Origin: DASUKM01 sp036278735
Lineage (GTDB): Bacteria > Acidobacteriota > Vicinamibacteria > Vicinamibacterales > 2-12-FULL-66-21
Length of the DNA stretch: 64,000 bases
Direction: 5' to 3'
Assembly (NCBI GenBank): GCA_036278735.1
Contig: DASUKM010000010.1
Span: forward strand, 1-64,000
Below are positions 1 to 9,545 of the stretch, piece by piece. Under the pieces are notes generated by a model, which did not search any database, was not told the DNA's origin, and was given only the letters and a program-made list of their open reading frames with translations. Both the position numbers and the translations under genes were made by a program. Position 1 is the first letter of the stretch; each line of letters starts with the position of its first letter.

Positions 1-758
1 TCGCCGCGAGGCAGATCGCCGAAATATTTCTCGACCCATGCGCGCGCCTGGGCGGGGTCGAAGTCCCCGGCGATCGAGAGAAAGGCGTTGTCGGGCGCGT
101 AATACAGCCGGAAGAAGTTCTTGACGTCGGTTTCCGACGCCGCCGACAGGTCCGCCATGCTGCCGATCACGTCCCATGAGTACGGATTCGACGCCGGATA
201 CGTCGCGTGCGAAAGGATTTCGTCGGCGCGGCCGTACGGCTGATTGTCGACGCGCTGCCGCCGCTCGTTTTTGACGACGTCGCGCTGGGCGTTGAGCTTG
301 GCCAGGTCGAGCGTGTCGAGCAGGAAGCCCATGCGATCGGATTCGAGCCAGAGCGCCGACTCGAGATAGTTCGACGGGATCGTCTCGAAGTACATCGTCC
401 TGTCGTTGTCGGTCGTGCCGTTGTTGCCGCCGCCGACCCCTTCGGTCAGCTTGTCGTGCAGGCCGTACGGCGCGTGCCCCGAGCCGGTGAACATGACGTG
501 CTCGAAGAGGTGCGCGAAGCCGGTGCGTCCGGGCACCTCGTTCTTCGAGCCGACGTGATACCAGACCTCGACGGCCACCGTGGGGGTGGTGTGGTCGGGC
601 GAGAGGATGACCGTCAAGCCGTTGGGCAGCGTGTAGCTTTGAAACGGAATTTTGATGGCGGTCGACGGGTCGGGGGATTGCGCGGCCGGCAGCGAGGCGG
701 CGGCCACGCAGGCCAGAACGACGAACGCCAGGCGGGTGAAACGCTTGTTGGTGAGCAC
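1..758 (-). CDS. M16 (insulinase/pitrilysin-like) zinc peptidase, N-terminal part
   Basis: The gene runs off the window edge, so only the first 252 codons are present. I start it at a GTG at 758 because AAGGAG lies 5 nt upstream; another in-frame GTG at 764 would overlap that site. A hydrophobic signal peptide (about residues 8-27, ending ASLPAAQ) implies export. The inverted zinc motif HLFEH is at residues 83-87, and the downstream NERRQ stretch supplies the usual third zinc-ligand Glu. This matches the N-terminal active domain of M16 peptidases, which degrade or process peptides in the periplasm. The second, inactive-type domain would lie outside the window. A TATAAT -10 box sits about 30 nt upstream. 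Confidence 0.9.
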   Translation of the reverse strand, partial: MLTNKRFTRLAFVVLACVAAASLPAAQSPDPSTAIKIPFQSYTLPNGLTVILSPDHTTPTVAVEVWYHVGSKNEVPGRTGFAHLFEHVMFTGSGHAPYGLHDKLTEGVGGGNNGTTDNDRTMYFETIPSNYLESALWLESDRMGFLLDTLDLAKLNAQRDVVKNERRQRVDNQPYGRADEILSHATYPASNPYSWDVIGSMADLSAASETDVKNFFRLYYAPDNAFLSIAGDFDPAQARAWVEKYFGDLPRG

Positions 759-785
759 GGGCACTCCTTGGCCTTGTAACCGTCG

Positions 786-791
786 ATTATA
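786..791 (-). promoter_or_regulatory. -10 box TATAAT upstream of the M16 peptidase
   Basis: On the minus strand a perfect TATAAT lies about 28 nt before the GTG start at 758, leaving a short leader containing AAGGAG. No convincing -35 hexamer is visible at the right spacing. Confidence 0.45.
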
Positions 792-874
792 GTCTGCGCC
801 GGCGGTCGTCTTGACTTCGGTGCGCGCGCAGTGGGAGACTGCGCCGCCACTGTCTTTTTTTGAGGATCCTTCCG

Positions 875-3800
875 ATGCCAAGCCGTTTGCGCCGCCTGCT
901 CCCCTTCGCCATCCCGCTCTTCCTGGTTCCGTTCGGTCTTCCGGCCAGCCCGGCCGCGCAGCAGGAAGCGGGGGCGCCGCCCGCGCCGGCCATCAACCAG
1001 TCGGCCGACCCGCTGCTGGCCGCGTTTCATTTCCGGGCCATCGGACCGGCGAGCATGGGCGGCCGCATCGACGACATCGCGGTCTCCGAGAGCAACCCCA
1101 ACGTCATTTATGTCGGCTACGCCGTCGGCGGCGTGTTCAAGTCGGAGAACAACGGCACGACGTTCGAGCCGGTGTTCCAGACCGGCGAGGTGGCCTCGAT
1201 CGGCGACATCGCCATCCATCCGACGAACCCCGACATCGTCTATGTCGGCACCGGCGAGCCGAACAACCGGCAGACGTCCTCGTTCGGCTACGGCATCTAC
1301 AAGACGACCGACGGCGGCAAGACGTTCAAGAACATGGGGCTGAAGGAGACGCAGACGATCGCGCGGATCGTCATCGACCCGAAGCACCCCGACACCGTCT
1401 ACGTGGCGTCCCCCGGGCACCTGTTCGGACCGGGCCCGGACCGCGGCATCTACAAGACGACCGACGGCGGGCAGACCTGGACGAAGATCGAGTTCATCGA
1501 CAACGACACGGGCTTCACGGACATCGCGCTGGATCCGCGCAACAGCAGCGTCATTTACGCGGCGAGCTACCAGCGGCGGCGGACGAGTTGCTGCTTCAAC
1601 GGCGGCGGTCCGGGGAGCGGGCTCTGGAAGAGCGCCAACGCGGGTCGGTCGTGGACGAAGATCACGGGCGCGGGGCTGCCGCCCGGCACCTACGGGCGGA
1701 TCGCGCTCGACGTCTCGCGCTCGAAGCCGGGCGTCGTGTACGCGCAGATCGAGGCGGGAGCGTCGAACACACCCGAGAAGGTCGAGCCGGCGCCGGCCCA
1801 GCCGGCCGCGACGCCCGAGCGCACGCCGCCGGGCGCCTCGACAGTGCCGCCGCCCGCCCCGACGCCGGCCGGCCGCGCCCGCGCCGCGCAGCCGCCTCCA
1901 CCCCCGGCCGGACAGCGCTTCGACTGGTGCAACAACGGCGGCCCGACGCACGGGTTCGTGACCGGCCGCGGCGGCGAAGCGCCCCCGGAGAACGCGGTCG
2001 CCCCGACGCTCGATCCGGCGAAGGGAGGCGTGCTGCGGTCCAACGACAGCGGCAAGAGCTGGACGCTCGTCAGCAACTGCGACGCGCGGCCGATGTATTT
2101 CAGCCAGCTCCGCGTCGATCCCAGCAACGATCAGGTCGTCTACGTCGCGGGCCTGCCGGTTGCGAAGTCGCTCGACGGAGGCCACACCTTCACCACGCTC
2201 GACCGCGCCGGCGGCCTCGGGGAACCCGGGCACGTCGATCAGCACGCGATCTGGGTCGACCCGCGCAATCCGAATCACCTGATGATCGGCAACGACGGCG
2301 GCCTCGACGTCACGTACGACCAGGGGAAGAACTGGGATTACGTCAACATCATGCCGACCGCGCTCGCCTACGTGGTCACGGCCGACATGCGGCATCCGTA
2401 CTACGTGTACATCGGGCTGCAGGACAACGGGAGCTGGGGCGGCCCGAGCGCGGTCCGCGGCCGCGGCGGCATCATGAACTCCGACTGGTTCGGCATCGGC
2501 GGCGGTGACGGATTCTACACGGCCGTCGATCCGACCGACTACCACATCGTGTACAGCGAGTCGCAGGACGGCAATACGAACCGCTACGATCTGCGGCTCG
2601 GACGCGGCACCAGCATCAAGCCGCGCGACGCCTTCAAGCCGACCCGCGGCGGCGGCTTCGGGCGCGGCGGCAACCAGACGCCGAACGTCCTCAACATGAA
2701 GACGTCGACGGAGGAGTTCCGCTTCAACTGGAACACCCCTGTCGTCCTCTCGCCGCACAATCCCAGCATCGTCTGGCTGGGCGGCAACCGGCTGTTCAAG
2801 TCGTACGACCGCGGCGACACGTGGGTGGCGAGCGAGGATCTGACCAAGCAGGTGGATCGCAGCAAGGTGACGGTGATGGGCGTGCCGGGCGATCGGACCC
2901 AGCTCTCGAAGAACGACGGGCTGGAGGCCTACAGCACGATCATCTCGATCTCCGAGTCCCCCGTCATGCCGGGCATCGTCTGGGCGGGGACCGACGACGG
3001 CAACCTGCAGGTGAGCCGCGACGGCGGATCGACGTTCACCAACGTCGCGAAGAACCTGCCGGGGCTGCCGCCCGACAACTTTTACTGGATTTCGCGCATC
3101 GACGCGTCGCACTTCGATCCCGCAACGGCCTACGTGGCGGTCGACGGGCACCGCAGCGACGATTTGAAGCCGTATATCTTCGTCACGCACGACTACGGCC
3201 AGACGTTCCAGAGCATCACGGGCAACCTGCCGTCCTACGGGAACGTGCAGGTGATCAGGGAAGACCCGAAGAACAAGTCGCTGCTGTACGTCGGGACCGA
3301 GTTCGGCCTCTATATTTCGCTGAACGGCGGCCAGAGCTGGCAGAAGTTCATGACGGATTACCCGACGGTCCGGACCGACGACATCCTCGTGCACCCGCGC
3401 GACAACGATCTGATCGTCGCGACGCACGGACGCAGCATCTACATCCTCGACGACATTACGCCGCTCCAGCAGCTCACGCCGCAGGTCCAGGCGGAAGACG
3501 CGCACCTGTTCGACGTCCGGCCAGGCGTGGCCTGGCTCAACGACCAGGAGCACGGCCAGCAGGTCGGCGGCCAGAAGGTGTTCGTCGGCGAGAACGCACC
3601 CCGGGGGACCGCGATCAGTTACTTCCTGAAATCGGCCGCCAGCGGCGACGTGAAGATCACGATCGCCGACGCGACCGGCAAGGTGATTCGCAATCTCGAC
3701 GGCACGAAGACCGCGGGCATCAATCGCGTCATGTGGGACCTGACGCCGAATCCGCCGCCCGGCCGCGGGGGCCGCGGGGGCGGCGGCTTCTTCCGCTTCT

Positions 3801-3907
3801 CGCCGCCCGTCGAGCCGGGCACGTACATCGTCACGCTCGAGGTGAACGGCAAGAAACTCACCAAGCCGGTCCAGGTGCTCGAAGATCGCTGGCTCGAAGA
3901 ACGGTAA
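875..3907 (+). CDS. Secreted Vps10/sortilin-like BNR-repeat protein
   Basis: About 1010 residues, with a signal peptide (RRLLPFAIPLFLVPFGLPAS) when started at the ATG at 875; GAGG lies 9 nt upstream. An upstream in-frame TTG at 860 lacks a site. The body carries many beta-propeller blades of the BNR/sortilin type: repeated TTDGGKTFK, TTDGGQTW, NDSGKSW, SRDGGSTF and NGGQSW, alternating with NPD.VYVGT-type strands. Residues about 300-350 are a Pro/Ala-rich linker breaking the propeller. The C-terminal about 100 residues (after HGRSIYILDD) form a beta-sandwich-like tail with a GRGGRGGGG stretch. Proteins of this architecture are often labelled glycosyl hydrolase, but I see no catalytic signature; substrate is unknown and it probably acts outside the inner membrane. 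Confidence 0.85.
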   Translation: MPSRLRRLLPFAIPLFLVPFGLPASPAAQQEAGAPPAPAINQSADPLLAAFHFRAIGPASMGGRIDDIAVSESNPNVIYVGYAVGGVFKSENNGTTFEPVFQTGEVASIGDIAIHPTNPDIVYVGTGEPNNRQTSSFGYGIYKTTDGGKTFKNMGLKETQTIARIVIDPKHPDTVYVASPGHLFGPGPDRGIYKTTDGGQTWTKIEFIDNDTGFTDIALDPRNSSVIYAASYQRRRTSCCFNGGGPGSGLWKSANAGRSWTKITGAGLPPGTYGRIALDVSRSKPGVVYAQIEAGASNTPEKVEPAPAQPAATPERTPPGASTVPPPAPTPAGRARAAQPPPPPAGQRFDWCNNGGPTHGFVTGRGGEAPPENAVAPTLDPAKGGVLRSNDSGKSWTLVSNCDARPMYFSQLRVDPSNDQVVYVAGLPVAKSLDGGHTFTTLDRAGGLGEPGHVDQHAIWVDPRNPNHLMIGNDGGLDVTYDQGKNWDYVNIMPTALAYVVTADMRHPYYVYIGLQDNGSWGGPSAVRGRGGIMNSDWFGIGGGDGFYTAVDPTDYHIVYSESQDGNTNRYDLRLGRGTSIKPRDAFKPTRGGGFGRGGNQTPNVLNMKTSTEEFRFNWNTPVVLSPHNPSIVWLGGNRLFKSYDRGDTWVASEDLTKQVDRSKVTVMGVPGDRTQLSKNDGLEAYSTIISISESPVMPGIVWAGTDDGNLQVSRDGGSTFTNVAKNLPGLPPDNFYWISRIDASHFDPATAYVAVDGHRSDDLKPYIFVTHDYGQTFQSITGNLPSYGNVQVIREDPKNKSLLYVGTEFGLYISLNGGQSWQKFMTDYPTVRTDDILVHPRDNDLIVATHGRSIYILDDITPLQQLTPQVQAEDAHLFDVRPGVAWLNDQEHGQQVGGQKVFVGENAPRGTAISYFLKSAASGDVKITIADATGKVIRNLDGTKTAGINRVMWDLTPNPPPGRGGRGGGGFFRFSPPVEPGTYIVTLEVNGKKLTKPVQVLEDRWLEER

Positions 3908-4009
3908 TCAGGCTTTGGGCTTTAGGAAAACTTGTGGGTCAGGGCTTTATGCCCTGACCATCCGTCATCCGTCATCCGTCATCCGTCATCCGTCATCCGT
4001 CATCCGATC
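3908..4009 (+). repeat. GGGCTTT units, a 9-bp hairpin and a (CCGTCAT)6 array
   Basis: Directly after the stop of the Vps10-like gene come two degenerate GGGCTTT heptamers (3911-3925). Then comes a perfect 9-bp hairpin, GGTCAGGGC-TTTAT-GCCCTGACC (3937-3959), and then six exact CCGTCAT heptamers (3962-4003). The hairpin resembles one at 60258 and could act as a terminator, although no U-tract follows. The heptamers belong to the array families described elsewhere in the window. Confidence 0.85.
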
Positions 4010-4020
4010 GGAGGCCGCCC

Positions 4021-4431
4021 ATGAGGCGACTGGCATTCGTTGCGGCATGCGTCGTGGGTTTGGTGGCGTCGTTGTCGGCAGCACCGGCGCCCGATCTCGT
4101 GGGCACGTGGACCGTGTCGTTCAACACGCAGCAGGGGGTGATCCCGGCGCAGTTGACGCTCGCGAAGGAAGGGGACCGCATCACCGGCACGATCGCGTCC
4201 GACATGGGGCAGGCGCCGGTCGAGGCGTCGTTGAAGGACACGGCGGTTGAAATCGATTTCAACTTCACCGGCCCCGACGGGTCGTCGGCGCCCGTGTCGA
4301 TGGCGGGCACCATCGACGGCGATTCCATGAAGGGGACGCTCGCCTACGACGGGAGCGATGCGGGCGACTGGACGGCGACCCGCGCGCCGGCGAAGGACAA
4401 GGACAAGGACAAGACAAATCCTTCTTTCTGA
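4021..4431 (+). CDS. Small secreted beta-rich protein, function unknown
   Basis: A 136-residue protein with a clear signal peptide (residues 1-20, cleaved near LSAAPA) and a strong GGAGG site 6 nt before the ATG. The mature part is one beta-rich domain: LVGTWTVSFNTQQG, ITGTIASDMG and MAGTIDGDSMKGTLAYDG read like the up-and-down strands of a lipocalin-like barrel. Proteins of this type in Acidobacteriota are uncharacterised and usually report altered ligand or lipid binding at most. The tail is a short Lys/Asp run (AKDKDKDKTNPSF). It converges with the kinase gene at 4465 and no partner gene is evident. Confidence 0.7.
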   Translation: MRRLAFVAACVVGLVASLSAAPAPDLVGTWTVSFNTQQGVIPAQLTLAKEGDRITGTIASDMGQAPVEASLKDTAVEIDFNFTGPDGSSAPVSMAGTIDGDSMKGTLAYDGSDAGDWTATRAPAKDKDKDKTNPSF

Positions 4432-4464
4432 GCGGCGCACCGCATCACACAGGAGGCTCTCTCC

Positions 4465-7194
4465 TCAGCGGCCCGCCAGGGTCGCGGTCCAGTTCAGGAC
4501 GAGAGTCATGCGCGTCACGGAGACGTGCGATCCGGGCGCAGGCTCGTGCAGCAGGAACCGCGTGCCATCGCGTGAGATGTCGTAGCAGCGCTCCTCCAGA
4601 CAGATCTGGCTGTCCGGCCGGCGGAACAGCTCGCGCGCCTTTCCGGCGTGCAGCGTTGGGGACGTCGCGAGATCGACGGCCATGATCGCCTGTGATCTCG
4701 GATTGGTGTACCGGCGAATGTAGTACAGGGTCCGGCCGTCCGGAGACCACAGGGGATCGTATCCGCCGCCCGCCGAAATCTGCAGGTGCGGCGCCGGGCC
4801 GGGCAAGGCCTGGACGACCACTTCCGGGCTGTCCGAATTGGTATCGTACGCGACCCATCGTCCGTCCGGCGATGCCATGGGGGCCGTCCCGACGTCCAAC
4901 GGCACGACGGTCCTGGCGCTGCGAGTGCCGGGCGTCCACAGTTTGATCTCCGGTCGTCCCGCGCCATCGACCGACTGATAAAGGATGCGACCATCGGGTA
5001 ACCATGATTCCGGCATCGTGATCCGGCCGCTCTCCTCGACGACGACCCGATCCGGCACGGAGCCGTCGATCGTGTGCATGACGATGCGGTCTTGTCGACG
5101 GATCAGCAATCGGGTGCCGTCGGGGGACCAGACGCCCAGGAACGTGTCGGTGGCACAAGGGTCGCAATTCGTCCACAGGTCGCGCGGCCAGTCGGCGAAC
5201 CACAAGCCTCGCCGTTGGGACGTGAGCACTCCGGTGACGGCGCGCGAGCCGTCCGGCGAAATCCTGGCGTACATGCGGGATCCGACCGGAGCGCCGGCCG
5301 CCGGTTCCGCGGAAGACGTATGCCCGTCGCGCGTCGCCCAGATCAGCCGCGCATTTTGCGAGGTCACGAGCGGGCCCGGCACGAACGCCAGGGCGCCGAG
5401 GCTCGACACGGTGAATGAGCCCTCGGCGGTGTTCGCTGCGCCCGCCCGATTGCTCAACCCGTCCTGCATGACCCCATGGATTGCGACCTCGGGGGAACCC
5501 GTGACCCGTCCGTGGATCGCGTCGAACGGTACCGTCATCAGATTGGCGACGCGCATGAACGCCAGGCGCCCGGATGGCACCAGCCGCCCATCGGCCGCGT
5601 GTGCCATCACCACACGCGGAACGCCTCGGTCGATCGATTCCACCATGAGCCGGGAGTCGTTGGCGTCGGAGCCCGAAACCTCGGAGAACAGGATCCGTTG
5701 GCCGTCGGGAAGGAAGAAAGGGGCGACGTCTGCACGGCCGATCGACGGCGCCGGCGACACCGGCGTCGGCTCGCCGCCGGCCGCCGAGACCGTCATGATT
5801 CTGGAAGACGCTTCGTCGCCGAATGCGATCAGGCCGCGCGTCCCCCACGAAGCGCCGTACGGGCCGAGCGCGGCATCCAACCGGCAGATCGTCGTCGGCG
5901 TGCCCCCGTCGATTGGCACCTTCCGGATTTCGTTCGCGGCCCAAAAGCCGAGCCATTTGCCGTCGGGCGATACGAACGGCACGTGGGCGTCCTCGGTGCC
6001 CGCGATGGGACGCACGTCCGGACGATCCAGCCGCCGGATGAAGAGCTGCGGCTTGCCCCCGCGCGCCGCCTGGATGATCAAGGCGCGGCCGTCCGGCGTG
6101 AATACCATCGGCGTCCGTGTCGGCAGCGACATGATGAAATCGTCTTCACCGAGGACGTAGCCTTGCGGGAGTTCGATCGACGCGTACAACGGCGCCGGGT
6201 TGACGCCGCCCGAGCGGCCGAGCAGCAGGACCCCCATCCCCGCACCGGCGATGATGGCCGCCGCCAGCCACGGCAGCGGCCGTGTCCACGCGTGACCGCG
6301 CGGGCGGGGCGCGGGGGCAGACGAGCCGCCGAGCGAGGAGGTGCCGGCAATCCATTGCAGTTCGCGGCTCAGATCGCGCGCGCACTGCCACCGGTCCTCG
6401 GGCGACTTCGCGCAGCAGGTCGCGATCACGTGATCGAGCAGAACCGGATTCAGCGGCTGGACGTTCGAAACCCGCGGCGGATCGTCCTTCAGAATCGCGC
6501 CAATCAGGCTCGCGTGCGTGGCGCCGCTGAAGGCCTTGTTGCCCGTGAGCATCTCGAACAGCACGCAGCCGAACGCGAAGATGTCCGATCGCACGTCCGC
6601 CTCGCGCCCCTCGATCTGCTCGGGCGCCATGTACTGCAGCGTCCCGATGATCGTGCCCGCGCCCGTCACGGTTGCCGGCGCGGTCGGACCCTCGGCGCCG
6701 GCCGCGACGACGCCCGAGCGCGCCGCCTTGGCGAGACCGAAGTCGAGCAGTTTCACGCCGGCCCTGGTCAGCATGACGTTGCCCGGTTTGAGGTCCCGAT
6801 GGACGATGCCCGCGCGGTGCGCCCGATCGAGCGCATCGGCGATCTGGGCCGCCGCACCGAGCGCTTCGGGTACGGGCAGGGGGCCTCTGGTCAGTCGCTG
6901 CGCCAGCGTCTCGCCGTCGAGCAGCGGCATGACGAGGTAGGCCGTCCCGTCCTGTTCGCCGACGTCGTACAACGGACAGATGTGCGGATGGTCGAGGCCC
7001 GAGAGTGCCCGCGCCTCGCGATCGAAGCGGGTGCGGAACTGGGCATCAGTGGCCAGCCGCGGGGGGAGCACCTTGAGCGCGACGGCCCGATCGAGTCTCG
7101 TGTCGCGGGCCTGATAGACCTCGCCCATCCCGCCCGCGCCGACCAAGGCAACGATTTCGTACGGTCCCAGACATGCGCCCGAGGTCAGAGACAA
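4465..7194 (-). CDS. Ser/Thr protein kinase with membrane-anchored TolB/WD40-like propeller
   Basis: A 909-residue protein. The N-terminal Hanks-type kinase domain (about 1-285) has the P-loop GAGGMGEV (19-26), the ATP-binding Lys in VALK, the catalytic HRDLKPGN (132-139), DFG (151-153) and APEQ (190-193), so it should be active. A single transmembrane helix follows at about 306-326. The extracytoplasmic part has repeated TolB/PD40-type propeller motifs such as SPDGKWLGFW, LPDGQRILFS, SPDGTRLLIRR and SPDGRTLYYIRR. This kinase-propeller layout is common in Acidobacteriota and is thought to couple external sensing to phosphorylation. No cognate phosphatase or substrate is adjacent. Confidence 0.93.
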   Translation of the reverse strand: MSLTSGACLGPYEIVALVGAGGMGEVYQARDTRLDRAVALKVLPPRLATDAQFRTRFDREARALSGLDHPHICPLYDVGEQDGTAYLVMPLLDGETLAQRLTRGPLPVPEALGAAAQIADALDRAHRAGIVHRDLKPGNVMLTRAGVKLLDFGLAKAARSGVVAAGAEGPTAPATVTGAGTIIGTLQYMAPEQIEGREADVRSDIFAFGCVLFEMLTGNKAFSGATHASLIGAILKDDPPRVSNVQPLNPVLLDHVIATCCAKSPEDRWQCARDLSRELQWIAGTSSLGGSSAPAPRPRGHAWTRPLPWLAAAIIAGAGMGVLLLGRSGGVNPAPLYASIELPQGYVLGEDDFIMSLPTRTPMVFTPDGRALIIQAARGGKPQLFIRRLDRPDVRPIAGTEDAHVPFVSPDGKWLGFWAANEIRKVPIDGGTPTTICRLDAALGPYGASWGTRGLIAFGDEASSRIMTVSAAGGEPTPVSPAPSIGRADVAPFFLPDGQRILFSEVSGSDANDSRLMVESIDRGVPRVVMAHAADGRLVPSGRLAFMRVANLMTVPFDAIHGRVTGSPEVAIHGVMQDGLSNRAGAANTAEGSFTVSSLGALAFVPGPLVTSQNARLIWATRDGHTSSAEPAAGAPVGSRMYARISPDGSRAVTGVLTSQRRGLWFADWPRDLWTNCDPCATDTFLGVWSPDGTRLLIRRQDRIVMHTIDGSVPDRVVVEESGRITMPESWLPDGRILYQSVDGAGRPEIKLWTPGTRSARTVVPLDVGTAPMASPDGRWVAYDTNSDSPEVVVQALPGPAPHLQISAGGGYDPLWSPDGRTLYYIRRYTNPRSQAIMAVDLATSPTLHAGKARELFRRPDSQICLEERCYDISRDGTRFLLHEPAPGSHVSVTRMTLVLNWTATLAGR

Positions 7195-7318
7195 CGGCTG
7201 GAGGGTCCCTTTCGTGAAGCGCCTGAATCATACCACCCGGATGACCGAGGCGGAGGGCCTGTGGCGCGCTGCTGCCGGCCTACGCGATCCGGACGACGTG
7301 TGGGAGCCTGAACCCTGC

Positions 7319-7516
7319 TCACCGCGCCCGCTTGCGCGAGCCCAGGATCGTGAACACGATCCCGAAGATCAGCAGCACAATCCCCCATCCCAGGTTCACG
7401 TTCAGGCCGAGCGACTTGCTGTAGATCGCACGGTCGCTCACGATCCCGTAGCCCACCAGGAGCAGGCCGAGCAGCGTGAACATGAGGCCAATCGGCAGAC
7501 GGATGTCGAGTCCCAT
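7319..7516 (-). CDS. Small two-helix membrane protein
   Basis: A 65-residue protein made almost entirely of two transmembrane helices (about residues 8-25 and 42-60) joined by a short loop (SDRAIYSKSLGLNVNLG), with a basic C-terminus (SRKRAR) predicted to face the cytoplasm. I recognise no family function. It starts only 6 nt from the edge of a large heptamer array, so its promoter would have to lie inside that array or read through from the transporter genes upstream on the same strand. Confidence 0.65.
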   Translation of the reverse strand: MGLDIRLPIGLMFTLLGLLLVGYGIVSDRAIYSKSLGLNVNLGWGIVLLIFGIVFTILGSRKRAR

Positions 7517-7522
7517 GAGTCC

Positions 7523-7734
7523 TCAGTAACCAGTTACCAGTAACCAGTAACCAGTAACCAGTAACCAGTAACCAGTAACCAGTAACCAGTAACCAGTAAC
7601 CAGTAACCAGTAACCAGTAACCAGTAGCCAGTAACCAGTAGCCAGTAGCGACCAGTAACCAGTAGCCAGTAACCAGTGGCCAGTAACTGGTAACTGGTAA
7701 CTGGTAACTGGCCACTGGCCACTGGCCACTGGGA
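7523..7734. repeat. CCAGTAA heptamer tandem array with strand switch
   Basis: About 30 units with a strict 7-bp period. Most read CCAGTAA, with variants CCAGTAG and CCAGTGG. Near 7685 the orientation flips to ACTGGTA units, and the last units are CCACTGG. The array fills the entire gap between the symporter stop codon and the start of the small membrane protein. The flip gives the transcript the potential to fold back on itself, although the arms differ at one position (CCAGTAA versus CCAGTTA). Confidence 0.95.
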
Positions 7735-7737
7735 TCG

Positions 7738-9543
7738 TCAGTAGAACACCACGTTCAGCAGTACCGTGCACGCAATCACGATGGCGCCGAGCGGCGCGGG
7801 GCGCAGATACCAGGGAGCCCCTTCGGCGTCCGGACGCTTCGTGAGCGAGTAGACCAGGCCGGTCAGCTCTTGTTCCTCGCGCGGTCGCGTCGCGAGCGAG
7901 ACGACGATCGTCACGATGAAGCAGACGGTCCAGGCGTCGATCGCGGTCCAGAAGTTCTGCGCCATCTCGCTGTGGTACACGTGCAGCACCGCCATCCAGC
8001 CCCCCTTGATGCCGGGGACGGCGCCGGCCGGCAGCGTGAGGGCGTGGTGCAGCGCCGCGGCGGCGGTGCCGGCGACGAGACCGGTGAAGGCGCCGTGGCC
8101 GGTCGCGCGCTTCCAGAACATCCCGAGCAGGAACGTCGCGAGCAGCGGCGCGTTCACGAATGCGAACACGAGCTGCAGGACGTCCATGATGTTGTTGAAC
8201 TGCGCCGCGACGTACGCGGTCCCGACCGACGCCGCAATCCCGAAGACGGTTGCCATCCGGCCCATCCAGAGATAGTGTTCGTCGGTCGCGTGCTTCCGGA
8301 TGTACGCCTGGTAGATGTCGTACGTCCAGACGGTGTTGAACGCCGTGACGTTGCCGGCCATGCCCGACATGAAGCTGGCGAGCAGCGCCGTGAGTCCGAG
8401 GCCGAGCAGTCCGCTCGGAAAGTAGTGGAGCAGCAGCACCGGGACGGCGAGGTCGTAGTCGAGTTCCGGGCGGCCGTGGCTGTCGCGCGCGATCTCGCCG
8501 GTCGTCTCGCTCACCTTGTACGGGATCAGGCCGTGCGGGGCGACGTCGCCGGGCCGCACGATCGCCGTCGCCGCCGTGGTGCCGTTCAGCGATGGGCCGG
8601 CCGCCGGGACGGCGGCGAGCGCGATCAGGCCAGGCAGGATCACGAGGAACGGGAACAGCATCTTGGGGAACGCGGCGATGAGCGGGGTGCGCCGCGCGGC
8701 CGCCATCGAATCGGCCGCCATCGCGCGCTGCACGACGAGGAAGTCGGTGCACCAGTAGCCGAACGACAGCACGAAGCCGAGCCCCATCGAGACGCCGAAT
8801 ACCTCGACGCCCATGGGATTGGTGTCCGGACTGCCCATGCCGCGCCACGAGTGCATGAACGCCGCCGGGAGCGTCTGCCGGAGCCCGTCCCAGCCGCCGA
8901 CGTCCTTCATCCCGAGATACACGAGCGGCAGGAAGCCCGCGACGATCAGGAAGAACTGCAGCACCTCGTTGTAGATCGCGCTCGACAGGCCGCCGGCGAA
9001 CACGTAGGCGAGCACGATGAGCGCCGACACGCCGACGCAGACGTGGAAGATGTACTCCGGCCCGAGCCCCATCGCCTGAAACGGCGCGTCGAAGATGTGC
9101 AGGATCTGCAGCAGCTTCGCCATCGCGTACATCGAGATGCCGGACGAGAACACCGTCATCAGGGCGAAGGAGAACGCGTTGAAGCCGCGCGTCTTTTCGT
9201 CGAAGCGCAGTTGCAGGTACTCGGGCACCGACCGCGCGCGCGATCCGTAGTAGTACGGCATCATGAAGATGCCGAGAAAGACCATGGCCGGAATCGCGCC
9301 GATCCAGTAGAAGTGGCTCGTCGCGATCCCGTACTTTGCGCCCGACGCCGCCATCCCGATGATTTCCTGCGCGCCGAGGTTCGCCGAGATGAACGCGAGC
9401 CCGCAGACCCACGCGGGCAGCGCACGCCCCGCCAGGAAGAAGTCCTTGCTCGTGCGCGTGTAGCGCTTCAGCGCGAAGCCCACGCCGAGCACGAACCCGA
9501 AGTACACGAGCATCAACAGCCAGTCGATCGGCGCGAGTCGCAT
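7738..9543 (-). CDS. Sodium:solute symporter (SSS family)
   Basis: A 601-residue multi-pass membrane protein. I start it at the ATG at 9543 (MRLAPIDWLLMLVYF), 2 nt after the stop of the permease gene; the longer in-frame extension upstream is permease sequence in another frame. SSS features include the N-terminal TGFALKRY..SKDFFLAGR-type segment, followed by GLAFISANLGAQEIIGMAASG in helix 1-2, and many further hydrophobic helices. The family imports sugars, amino acids or carboxylates with Na+. The nearest relatives by look are SglT-type sugar symporters, and the GH2 glycosidase nearby makes an aminosugar or sugar substrate reasonable, but this is inference. Confidence 0.92.
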   Translation of the reverse strand: MRLAPIDWLLMLVYFGFVLGVGFALKRYTRTSKDFFLAGRALPAWVCGLAFISANLGAQEIIGMAASGAKYGIATSHFYWIGAIPAMVFLGIFMMPYYYGSRARSVPEYLQLRFDEKTRGFNAFSFALMTVFSSGISMYAMAKLLQILHIFDAPFQAMGLGPEYIFHVCVGVSALIVLAYVFAGGLSSAIYNEVLQFFLIVAGFLPLVYLGMKDVGGWDGLRQTLPAAFMHSWRGMGSPDTNPMGVEVFGVSMGLGFVLSFGYWCTDFLVVQRAMAADSMAAARRTPLIAAFPKMLFPFLVILPGLIALAAVPAAGPSLNGTTAATAIVRPGDVAPHGLIPYKVSETTGEIARDSHGRPELDYDLAVPVLLLHYFPSGLLGLGLTALLASFMSGMAGNVTAFNTVWTYDIYQAYIRKHATDEHYLWMGRMATVFGIAASVGTAYVAAQFNNIMDVLQLVFAFVNAPLLATFLLGMFWKRATGHGAFTGLVAGTAAAALHHALTLPAGAVPGIKGGWMAVLHVYHSEMAQNFWTAIDAWTVCFIVTIVVSLATRPREEQELTGLVYSLTKRPDAEGAPWYLRPAPLGAIVIACTVLLNVVFY

Positions 9544-9545
9544 GA

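Noticed and set aside
614..3553. Very long open frame antisense to the Vps10-like gene
   Set aside because: It is Val/Arg/Asp-rich, has no recognisable domain and covers a clearly coding gene with signal peptide and repeats. High-GC antisense shadow; only its last part overlaps the real M16 gene in the same frame.
7523..7734. CRISPR array
   Set aside because: Units are 7 bp without spacers, and no cas genes are present.
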